The position numbers were made by a program, and so were the translations under genes. The notes under the pieces are model-generated. The model saw nothing but the letters and a program-made list of their open reading frames with translations. It was not told the DNA's origin and did no database searches. A stretch of 64,000 bases of DNA from Halobacillus massiliensis. GTDB taxonomy: Bacteria; Bacillota; Bacilli; Bacillales; Halobacillaceae. Of this stretch, positions 58,026 through 64,000 are shown one piece after another. Position 1 is the first letter of the stretch; the number at the start of each line of letters is the position of its first letter. The DNA lies in the NCBI RefSeq assembly GCF_900166625.1, contig NZ_LT800499.1, forward strand, positions 2,632,357 to 2,696,356, read 5' to 3'.

Positions 58026-58598
58026 TCAGTTTATTAATTCAGTGATTTTCCTGTTTAGCCCTCCGTCATCAAAATAATTAAATCTATCTATTTTGTGTCT
58101 GTCGTCTACATCAGCCCTGCCTGTCACTTTTGCAGAGTAGGACTCCTGCTCAGTTTTCAACAGGACATCAGCTGAAAAGTGAAATTGGTTTTCGTTTTCC
58201 TCATCTTGCTGAATATCTGAATCAGTTAATTCTATCGAGTAGTTGCCTTCCTCTAAATCCACTTGATAATTCAAAGCGTAAAGCTGTATAAATTTCTCAT
58301 ACATGCTTTCAGTAAAGTATTTTCCATATTTCTTTTTCATGTATTCCTCTAACTGTTTATTTTTTGGTACCGGTTTTGTTTCTCCATCTTTACCAACCAC
58401 ACTGCTATCTCCCGGATCCCCCACCTTATCAAGCATCTCCTCGTCAGGTCCGGTAAATTGGTTCTTCAAAACCTGTTCGATATTATTAACGTCTTCATGA
58501 TCAGTTGATTTAGCTGGCTGTCCAGAAGAGCACCCCGAGATACTTAGCACCATGGCCAGCAGACTCCAAAACAGTATATATAACCACCCTCTTTTCAT
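58026..58598 (-). CDS. Lipoprotein of unknown function, 190 residues
   Basis: A secreted lipoprotein: basic start, hydrophobic segment and lipobox S-I-S-G-C at residues 19-23, followed by a Ser/Gly/Gln linker. The mature part has charged helices (residues 40-100, with E-E-Y-M-K-K-K-Y-G-K-Y-F) and then beta-rich sequence (Y-S-I-E-L-T-D-S-D-I, F-H-F-S-A-D-V-L-L-K), which might be a small ligand-binding or assembly domain. Strongly acidic overall. I do not recognise the family. The ATG is preceded by AAGGGGG. It is single, divergent from the NlpC/P60 gene, 334 bases away. Confidence 0.8.
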   Translation of the reverse strand: MKRGWLYILFWSLLAMVLSISGCSSGQPAKSTDHEDVNNIEQVLKNQFTGPDEEMLDKVGDPGDSSVVGKDGETKPVPKNKQLEEYMKKKYGKYFTESMYEKFIQLYALNYQVDLEEGNYSIELTDSDIQQDEENENQFHFSADVLLKTEQESYSAKVTGRADVDDRHKIDRFNYFDDGGLNRKITELIN

Positions 58599-58932
58599 GA
58601 TTTACCCCCTTCAGATGAAATGATTTGTTACTACTTATACGGGAAAAACATTTAAAAGTTTCGTATAAAGAAAAGTGACGTTTTCCCTTTAGATGCTTCC
58701 ACTGAATTATTCATATATAGGTTAGAGTTTTAATTAAAATAAGTTCAGTCTCAAATATTACACAGACGTAAACAGATTATTAATTTAGCTTAATCTTTTT
58801 GAAACCTGCTGAGGTATTTTCTTTGATAGACTAGGGACTAGTTCGGAAAAAGACGACATAAATCTTCCTTTTCCAAGCTGAAACTACAAAATCCTTATCA
58901 AAAGGATTATTTATCACAGGAGGAATTTTTGT
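58599..58932. other. Divergent intergenic region before NlpC/P60 gene
   Basis: AT-rich, no gene. A hairpin AATCCTT/AAGGATT lies 25 bases before the NlpC/P60 start in the presumed leader. No c-di-AMP (ydaO) riboswitch signature was found although such riboswitches are common before cell-wall hydrolases. Confidence 0.5.
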
Positions 58933-59703
58933 ATGGTATTATCGTCGAAATCAATGAGAAAGTATGCAGTTTCGTCTGCTCTCGTTACTTCTCTTGCCCT
59001 AACACCGCTTATAAGTGACAAGGTCTCTGCACAGGCAAACCCGGAGGCCGATTCTAATACAGAAAGTGTAACTGTCCAGGATAACAGTCTTCTGAAAAAC
59101 GGAGATCGCGGCGCTGATGTAGAGACGTTACAAGAGGATCTAGAAACACAGGGTTATTATACATATAATCTTGACGGAATTTTTGGTCCAATCACAGAGA
59201 AAGCTGTAAAAGAATTTCAGGCAGATCATGGACTAACTGAAGATGGGGTTGTTGGCCCTAGAACAAAGAATGCACTATCCGCTTCGCCGGTTGAGACTGA
59301 AGATGAGGCACCGGCAGGAGAAGAAACCGCCGATGAAGCAGCTTCACAGTCTGATGTTGTTTCTATTGCGGAAGACTTAATCGGGACTCCATATGTTTGG
59401 GGAGGAACTACTCCAGATGGATTTGACAGCAGCGGTTTCATTCAGTATGTGTTTGACCAGGTTGGTGTAGAACTTGATAGAAAAGAAAGCGACATGTGGC
59501 TCAATAACGGAGTGGAAGTAGACTCTCCGGAAGTTGGAGACGTTATTTTCTTCGAAGGCACTTATGACACGGAAGGAGCTTCTCACAGCGGGATTTACAT
59601 TGGAGACAATAAGATGATCCATGCGGGAAGTGACGGCGTAGAAGTCGCAGATATTACGATTGATTATTGGCAGGACCATTACCTTGGCGTAAAATCATTT
59701 TAA
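58933..59703 (+). CDS. Secreted peptidoglycan-binding NlpC/P60 protein with Cys-to-Ser active site
   Basis: A 256-residue exported protein: signal peptide (1-34, S-A-Q-A end), PG_binding_1 domain (52-116, with G-D-R-G-A-D-V and G-I-F-G-P-I-T), acidic linker (118-142) and NlpC/P60 domain (143-256, Y-V-W-G-G-T-T-P-D-G-F-D). The catalytic Cys expected after that segment is Ser166 (codon AGC, 59428-59430); a TGC to AGC change needs one base. The other likely active-site residues, His218 and His230, are present. It may therefore be a wall-binding pseudoenzyme, or a weak Ser enzyme. The ATG follows AGGAGG. Very acidic, as usual for exported proteins of halophiles. Confidence 0.88.
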   Translation: MVLSSKSMRKYAVSSALVTSLALTPLISDKVSAQANPEADSNTESVTVQDNSLLKNGDRGADVETLQEDLETQGYYTYNLDGIFGPITEKAVKEFQADHGLTEDGVVGPRTKNALSASPVETEDEAPAGEETADEAASQSDVVSIAEDLIGTPYVWGGTTPDGFDSSGFIQYVFDQVGVELDRKESDMWLNNGVEVDSPEVGDVIFFEGTYDTEGASHSGIYIGDNKMIHAGSDGVEVADITIDYWQDHYLGVKSF

Positions 59704-59716
59704 GAAATCAACAGCA

Positions 59717-59753
59717 AAAGAAACCGGTGCATCACTCACCGGTTTCTTTTTTT
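59717..59753 (+). terminator. Terminator of the NlpC/P60 gene
   Basis: Stem AAAGAAACCGGTG / CACCGGTTTCTTT with a 7-base loop and TTTTTT. Confidence 0.88.
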
Positions 59754-59808
59754 GGCATCTTCTTTGAGCTGGTAACATATGGTTTGTCATATAAGGAAGG
59801 TGTCTTTT

Positions 59809-60201
59809 ATGCAAAATTATCATTTGCTCTGCCAGCAGTTCGCTCGGATTCTAAATGGCACACCTAAAGTAAATAACGGGGCCTGCTCTGTGGAGCTGGA
59901 GAGAAATCTTAACGTTACGATTCAAGGCCGGCCGAGTAAAAGTGAGCTTCATGCTGAGATGATGTTTGAATCTCTTGATCATAACGGTAATGCCTTAAAT
60001 ATGGGGGAAATCGTTCTCTTAGAGGAAGAAATCCCCATTTTCATAAAAGTTCTCGTGAAAAATGGAATAATAATCAGCGCATTGCACAATCACTGGCTTT
60101 TTACAAACCCAGTAATTCTATACCTTCACTTCCAATCGGTTGAGCCTCCTTTAGATTTTGCTTATAAAACAGCGGAAGCCCTTCATACATTAAAAGAATA
60201 A
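59809..60201 (+). CDS. DUF1259 (LppY/LpqO-like) protein
   Basis: A 130-residue protein of the DUF1259 type. Recognisable segments are A-E-M-M-F-E-S near residue 58, G-E-I-V-L-L-E-E-E-I and the motif A-L-H-N-H-W-L-F near 97 followed by L-Y-L-H-F near 112. It lacks a signal peptide here, unlike the mycobacterial lipoprotein relatives, and is only one copy of the domain. The start is ATG 59809, with AAGGAAGGTG upstream; an earlier in-frame ATG at 59779 has no ribosome site. It is convergent with the ArAE-type gene, without a visible terminator. Function of the family is unknown to me. Confidence 0.82.
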   Translation: MQNYHLLCQQFARILNGTPKVNNGACSVELERNLNVTIQGRPSKSELHAEMMFESLDHNGNALNMGEIVLLEEEIPIFIKVLVKNGIIISALHNHWLFTNPVILYLHFQSVEPPLDFAYKTAEALHTLKE

Positions 60202-60245
60202 CCATAATTCGTATATGTTGCATTTAATTTAACGATCGGTTCGTA

Positions 60246-61319
60246 CTACTGATCTATATAACATCTTTTCACCATATTACTCCTTGAACGGCACATCTCT
60301 TCTAATTCCTCTAAAACATCATGAAAACTAAGCAGCTCATAAATTAAGATGGTCTGCGGTGGCAGATGCTGACGAAAATGGTTTTCCTGCTCGACATGCT
60401 CTTCTTTCCATTTCCAAAACAGCTGATCCAGCTTTTTCACTTTAATAAAATGCTCTTCACTTATTTGATGAGCCGGGTCTTTTAATATTTGAATAAAAGA
60501 GTGAGAAATATCTTCAATCAGTTCTCTTTCAGAGGGTTTGAAATCCTCTATAGTTGTATTGACGTACTGGAGATTTCCTAAATGATAGGCAATCTGCTGA
60601 AGTGCTCCCAATTTTTTCTGTGCAAATTGAAATGATTTCATCTCTTCATTTGTATGGCGATGATATTTCCATTCCTCCCGCTGAAATTGGGACAGCTGGA
60701 AAACTCTTTCCAGATGGGTGGTTAATTGGCGGAAGGAACGTACGACACCTCGACTGCCTTCTTTTTCACTTCCCCATAATACTATCCTTTCGAGAAGTTG
60801 AGCGGCGTGTTCAAAAAGCTCATTAATACTTTTGAAAATCCTTGATGTATAGTTGGGCGGGAGAAGCAGGAAGTTAACAGCAGTTGAAACAAAAATCCCA
60901 ATGGAGGTTGTCGCTAACCGGGTTAAAAATGATACAAAATAATGATCGCCAAAGTCTGGAATCATGGCAATGGCTGTAATCGTGGCTACTAGAATTCCCG
61001 CATCCAGTTTTAATTTGTGACAAATTGCTATCGTTAACATGGCAGCCAACGCGTAAGTTACGGCACTTTTTCCAAAAACCGCATAACATGAAGTCGCAAG
61101 CAGCGCTCCAATTGCTGATGCCGGGAACCTAATGGCCGCCTTTTTTATGGAATCAGCCGCTGTATGTTCAATCGTTACAATCGCCGTAATCACTGCAAAA
61201 ACAACCGGCCAATTAAAAAATCCGCAGATTAATGCGGTTATAAATACTGAAATACCTGTTTTAAGAGTACGGCTACCTAGTAAATTTAATTTTTTTATTC
61301 CTTTTACTACTTTGTTCAC
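60246..61319 (-). CDS. ArAE/FUSC-type (DUF939-like) membrane protein
   Basis: A protein of about 357 residues with six or so N-terminal membrane helices (residues 18-165) and a long cytosolic helical C-terminal half rich in charged residues. This layout and the N-terminal R-T-L-K-T-G-I-S-V-F segment are those of the aromatic acid exporter-like/FUSC proteins of Bacillus (YqjA/YgaE type). Transport of an aromatic or other acid is possible but not proven. The start is uncertain: GTG 61319 has GGAAGTGA at good spacing, while ATG 61325 and TTG 61334 are upstream in frame. Single gene, divergent from tgl. Confidence 0.82.
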   Translation of the reverse strand: MNKVVKGIKKLNLLGSRTLKTGISVFITALICGFFNWPVVFAVITAIVTIEHTAADSIKKAAIRFPASAIGALLATSCYAVFGKSAVTYALAAMLTIAICHKLKLDAGILVATITAIAMIPDFGDHYFVSFLTRLATTSIGIFVSTAVNFLLLPPNYTSRIFKSINELFEHAAQLLERIVLWGSEKEGSRGVVRSFRQLTTHLERVFQLSQFQREEWKYHRHTNEEMKSFQFAQKKLGALQQIAYHLGNLQYVNTTIEDFKPSERELIEDISHSFIQILKDPAHQISEEHFIKVKKLDQLFWKWKEEHVEQENHFRQHLPPQTILIYELLSFHDVLEELEEMCRSRSNMVKRCYIDQ

Positions 61320-61448
61320 AGTCATCACTTCCAAAAATATGTACTACTTCTATCGTATCATCTTTTTAAATGCTGTAGGAAATAAATAATTGAGGTGGAA
61401 AGTGAATAGACATTAATTATGGTTCACATTTAAAGAAAGGGGTTCAAA

Positions 61449-62285
61449 ATGATATATATTTCAGGGTCACCCTTTCAGCCAGATAGTACAGAAAGTGATG
61501 ACAAGAAGATCATTCAGTATATGCAGGCATCTCCTTCTGTTTTTTCTTTTCCCTCGAACAGGGAGTTTAACTTTGAAGTGACCATGCGTAAAAACATAAT
61601 GCTTAGTGCCGAAGCCATGAGTAAAAGCTCAGCCAGTTTTGCAGACTTTACGAATTCACGTGCCAATCCTCAGTATTGGAGTGTTACCCCTTTTGGGGGC
61701 TTTCAGATTCTACCCGGCGTCAAACCTTCTGATGCCCTCCTTGATATATTCAACAATGGAGAGAAGTATGCTTTTGAATGTGCGGGAGCCATGCTGATGA
61801 TCCTATACAGAGCCGCTTTACTTTCAATTGGCGAGCGAAATTTCAACCAGCTTTTCCAAGGCTTGTTTATTTACAGCTGGCATTCGGATTCAGATCTCGG
61901 ATTGAATCCCGTCACTACAAGAAATTTAATACCTGGAGATATTGCCTACTTTAATAATCCGCAATTTGACCCTGCTACTCCCTACTGGAGAGGCGAGAAT
62001 GCTGTTTACCTTGGTAATGATCAGTATTTTGGTCATGGAATTGGAGTTATTTCTTCCAGAGAGCTTATCGATATTCTCAATAGTTTAAGAATGCCGGGCG
62101 CTTATCAATCTGCTTATTTGACAGATTTAGTTGTACGTCCTTCTTTCAGCCACCTTGCCCGTTTTGCCGAACGTGTCAACAACTACCGGAAGATTCAGCT
62201 TCCTGTTATTCTGCATAATGAAAGTTCCATTGCGTTCAGCCGCTATCAAGGGCTGCTATTTGGAGGATTTCCTTTATATTTATAA
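61449..62285 (+). CDS. tgl: Protein-glutamine gamma-glutamyltransferase (spore coat transglutaminase)
   Basis: Cross-links spore coat proteins through epsilon-(gamma-glutamyl)lysine bonds. The 278-residue product aligns in pattern with Bacillus subtilis Tgl (245 residues): Y-W-S-V-T-P-F-G-G-F, Y-A-F-E-C-A-G-A with catalytic Cys111, L-F-I-Y-S-W-H, D-P-A-T-P-Y-W-R-G-E-N with the active-site Glu, and F-G-H-G-I-G with the His. The extra length is mainly at the C-terminus. The ATG follows AAAGGGG. It is monocistronic with a strong terminator. Sigma-K control is known for Tgl; I found only a weak match upstream (CATTAATTA near 61409). Confidence 0.93.
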   Translation: MIYISGSPFQPDSTESDDKKIIQYMQASPSVFSFPSNREFNFEVTMRKNIMLSAEAMSKSSASFADFTNSRANPQYWSVTPFGGFQILPGVKPSDALLDIFNNGEKYAFECAGAMLMILYRAALLSIGERNFNQLFQGLFIYSWHSDSDLGLNPVTTRNLIPGDIAYFNNPQFDPATPYWRGENAVYLGNDQYFGHGIGVISSRELIDILNSLRMPGAYQSAYLTDLVVRPSFSHLARFAERVNNYRKIQLPVILHNESSIAFSRYQGLLFGGFPLYL

Positions 62286-62287
62286 TG

Positions 62288-62325
62288 AAAGAATCTGGTT
62301 ACTCGAAAGGAACCAGATTCTTTTT
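62288..62325. terminator. Bidirectional terminator between tgl and YafY-type gene
   Basis: Stem AGAATCTGGTT / AACCAGATTCT with a 10-base loop and TTTTTTT; A-run on the other side for the convergent gene. Confidence 0.88.
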
Positions 62326-63285
62326 TTACTTATACAATGCCTTTGTAGCTTCTACCAACTTTACTATTTTCTTAGGTAAATCAGCCGGTTTATACACCCT
62401 GATTTTATCGTTAAAACTAAGAATGTATCCAAGTGCTTCTTCCTCCGTATTAAAAGTAAGACTTACGGAAACCCACCCTTCCCTTTCTTCTTCCTCAAGC
62501 TGTTCTACTTGAACGAAGCGATCAGTAAATCTCATTCTAGGAAGAATACTCGTCCTTATATCAGCCAAAATTTTATAAGTGGGCAGACTTTCTATAAAAT
62601 CTTTTGTTGAGGATTTCCAGTATTCACCGAGGTTAAAGTTTACCGGCCTTTTAAAAATTTCCTCTGTTTCTTCGGCAGTCAGAATACGCGAAACTCTGTA
62701 AGAACGAAGCTCACCATCGGGTTTTGCAGCAGCGAGATACCACCTGCTCCCTTTAGCAACCAGGCCCAGAGGATTTACGAGGCGTTCGACACTTTGCCCA
62801 TCTGCGCGTCTATAGGTGATTTTTAACTTTCTATCGTTCCATATTGCCTTCTTAAGGGTTTCAAAAGCTCTAATCTTCTCTTTTTTTACTCTCCAGGTGG
62901 TCGTGTATACATAAATTCGTTCCCAAATACTTTTAGCACTTTCTCGATAAAGGGAAGGAACCGATGCTGCCAATTTATTTCTCGCATTTTCAAATGTGCG
63001 AGTCAGCCCTAAATCCTCAAGCAGTTGTTCAGATGGGGAAAGAAACAATGAACGTATTTCCTCCTCCTTAAGCCCGGTTAAGTTCGTTTTATAGTCATCT
63101 ACCAGTGCCCAGCCTCCATTTTTCCCTCGCTCGGCATACATCGGAATTCCGCTCGTGCTTAAAGCATCCATATCACGATGAATCGTCCGCTCAGAGACCT
63201 CAAGCTTTTCAGCAAGATCCTTTGTTGTTATACGGCCATGTGCCTGAAGCAGTATAAGAATCTTAACAAGACGATCTCCTCTCAA
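62326..63285 (-). CDS. YafY-type HTH/WYL-domain transcriptional regulator
   Basis: A regulator of about 319 residues. An N-terminal HTH_11/DeoR-like domain (residues 2-60: R-L-V-K-I-L-I-L-L-Q, E-V-S-E-R-T-I-H-R-D-M-D-A-L) is followed by a WYL domain (about 130-230; G-S-R-W-Y-L-A-A-A) and the WCX-like C-terminus. WYL domains bind nucleotides or small ligands. Start: TTG 63285 (R-G-D-R-L-V-K-I-L follows) fits family N-termini; a longer frame would start upstream of the predicted transcript start. Its promoter TTGACA/TTTAAT overlaps a TGACA-N5-TGTCA dyad shared with the divergent SDR gene, so autorepression and control of that gene are likely. Confidence 0.9.
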   Translation of the reverse strand: MRGDRLVKILILLQAHGRITTKDLAEKLEVSERTIHRDMDALSTSGIPMYAERGKNGGWALVDDYKTNLTGLKEEEIRSLFLSPSEQLLEDLGLTRTFENARNKLAASVPSLYRESAKSIWERIYVYTTTWRVKKEKIRAFETLKKAIWNDRKLKITYRRADGQSVERLVNPLGLVAKGSRWYLAAAKPDGELRSYRVSRILTAEETEEIFKRPVNFNLGEYWKSSTKDFIESLPTYKILADIRTSILPRMRFTDRFVQVEQLEEEEREGWVSVSLTFNTEEEALGYILSFNDKIRVYKPADLPKKIVKLVEATKALYK

Positions 63286-63316
63286 TATCCTCACCCACTT
63301 AATTAATCTTTCTTTT

Positions 63317-63345
63317 ATTAAATTAAATATGACAATAGGTGTCAA
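63317..63345 (-). promoter_or_regulatory. Sigma-A promoter of the YafY-type gene
   Basis: On the minus strand perfect TTGACA (63340-63345), 17-base spacer, TTTAAT (63317-63322). Confidence 0.65.
63330..63344. promoter_or_regulatory. Dyad TGACA-N5-TGTCA, candidate YafY operator
   Basis: A perfect 5+5 dyad overlapping the -35 box of the regulator gene and lying just upstream of a -10 (TACAAT, 63356-63361) for the divergent SDR gene. Confidence 0.5.
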
Positions 63346-63384
63346 GATTAATGGATACAATTTATAGGGAAAGGGTGATGGTAT

Positions 63385-64000
63385 ATGAAAACATTAAAAG
63401 GAAAAGTAGTACTTGTTACAGGAGCAAGCCGTGGTGCAGGACGAGGAATTGCAGTGGAACTAGGAAAAGCTGGAGCCACTGTTTATGTGACAGGTCGAAG
63501 CATTAGAGGAAATTCCACGAAGGATTGGCCTGGATCTATTGATGACACCGCTGATCAAATTACAGCCGCTGGAGGAGTGGGGATAGCCGTCCAATGTGAT
63601 CATAAAAAAGATTCAGAGACAGCAGCAGTTATAAAACAAATCCGCAATGAACAGGGCAAATTAGATATTTTAGTTAATAATGTATGGGGAGCCCACGATT
63701 ATAAGATTGAGCAGAAACCGTTCTGGGAGTTATCTTTAAAAAACTGGGACTCTATGTTCACTTCAGGAGTACGTGCACAGCTTGCCGTTAATCATTATGC
63801 GGTTCCACTCATAAGAGAAAACTCTCAAGGTCTGATCGTACACACAACTTTTTGGGATAAAAACAAATATACCGGCCAATTTTATTATGATCTGGCTAAA
63901 AACGCTCTTACTCGAATGGCTTACGGATTATCTATTGAATTAAGAATGGACAAAATTGCTGTAGTCGCTGTTTCTCCTGGTTTTATGAGAACAGAACTTG
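63385..64000 (+). CDS. Short-chain dehydrogenase, C-terminus cut off by window edge
   Basis: An SDR of which 205 codons are visible, running off the right edge. T-G-A-S-R-G-A-G-R-G-I near residue 13 is the cofactor motif, V-N-N-V-W-G-A replaces the usual N-N-A-G near 96, and Y-D-L-A-K near 170 is the catalytic pair with a P-G-F-M-R-T-E segment after it. The catalytic Ser position reads T-T-F-W, which is atypical. The ATG follows AAGGGTGATG. It is divergent from a YafY-type regulator gene and shares an operator-like dyad, so it is probably controlled by it. Substrate unknown. Confidence 0.9.
   Translation, partial: MKTLKGKVVLVTGASRGAGRGIAVELGKAGATVYVTGRSIRGNSTKDWPGSIDDTADQITAAGGVGIAVQCDHKKDSETAAVIKQIRNEQGKLDILVNNVWGAHDYKIEQKPFWELSLKNWDSMFTSGVRAQLAVNHYAVPLIRENSQGLIVHTTFWDKNKYTGQFYYDLAKNALTRMAYGLSIELRMDKIAVVAVSPGFMRTEL

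Noticed and set aside
57857-58045. 62-codon plus-strand frame between the repeat and the lipoprotein gene
   Set aside because: No ribosome site before the ATG, no family resemblance, and its end overlaps the antisense lipoprotein gene.
58599-58932. c-di-AMP (ydaO) riboswitch before the NlpC/P60 gene
   Set aside because: Context fits, but the conserved core sequences are absent; only a simple AATCCTT/AAGGATT hairpin is seen.
61400-61430. Sigma-K promoter for tgl
   Set aside because: The best match (CATTAATTA) deviates from CATANNNTA and has no -35 support; too weak to list.
1-64000. tRNA, rRNA, prophage or insertion sequence
   Set aside because: Nothing resembling cloverleaf genes, rRNA cores, transposases, integrases or att-type repeats was seen; strand and base composition look uniform.

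Overview
The window comes from a spore-forming, low-to-moderate GC member of the Bacillaceae, probably a salt-tolerant one (Halobacillus-like). Spore genes are SspH, a Fin-type protein, the coat transglutaminase Tgl, two exosporium-like C1q-fold proteins with sigma-K-like -10 elements, and a manganese catalase next to a DUF2642 protein. The genus is inference: several extracytoplasmic proteins are very acidic and the gene set resembles Halobacillus and relatives. No rRNA, tRNA, CRISPR array, prophage or insertion sequence was recognised.

Layout. (1) 1-5740: a GntR-controlled carboxylate module. A divergent promoter region with three TTGTATACAA-type sites separates gntR plus an HMG-CoA lyase gene (right) from a class III CoA-transferase, a small membrane protein, a Na+/solute symporter and an MFS carrier (left). 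(2) 5822-21314: chromosomal housekeeping and sporulation genes: L,D-transpeptidase, SET protein, UPF0182 protein, sspH, an RNase H-like protein, tandem exosporium-like genes, rlmN, ctaM, Mn catalase, a nucleosidase-like lipoprotein, rpiA and an S66 peptidase. (3) 21415-33286: an acyl-CoA operon (acyl-CoA dehydrogenase, TRAP-TAXI transporter, acyl-CoA ligase, second dehydrogenase, thiolase, two hotdog thioesterases) behind a good sigma-54 -24/-12 promoter, with a PAS/AAA+ sigma-54 activator gene just upstream. (4) 33348-48971: a large TetR-linked acyl-CoA degradation cluster with an ABC transporter of the branched-chain amino acid type, two ligase/dehydrogenase/thiolase sets and a split hydratase. 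Two copies of an ACCGGTTAGTATGTTT operator frame it. (5) 49326-57464: six genes that together read as lysine catabolism: lysine 6-dehydrogenase, aldehyde dehydrogenase, aminotransferase, ThDP decarboxylase-like enzyme, succinyl-CoA:glutarate CoA-transferase-like enzyme and glutaryl-CoA dehydrogenase. (6) 57465-64000: a folded Bacillaceae-type interspersed repeat, a lipoprotein, an NlpC/P60 protein whose catalytic Cys is Ser, a DUF1259 protein, an ArAE-type membrane protein, tgl, and a divergent YafY-type regulator/SDR pair.

Together the window is an acyl-CoA catabolic region. Four differently controlled modules (GntR, sigma-54, TetR, and the lysine genes with a leader hairpin) each import or make a carboxylate, activate it with CoA and feed acetyl-CoA, acetoacetate or crotonyl-CoA into central metabolism. 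The strongest candidates for undescribed biology are the self-contained lysine-to-crotonyl-CoA route using a ThDP enzyme and a CoA-transferase, and the sigma-54-driven TRAP-TAXI/acyl-CoA operon. All functions are inferred from sequence reading without database searches.
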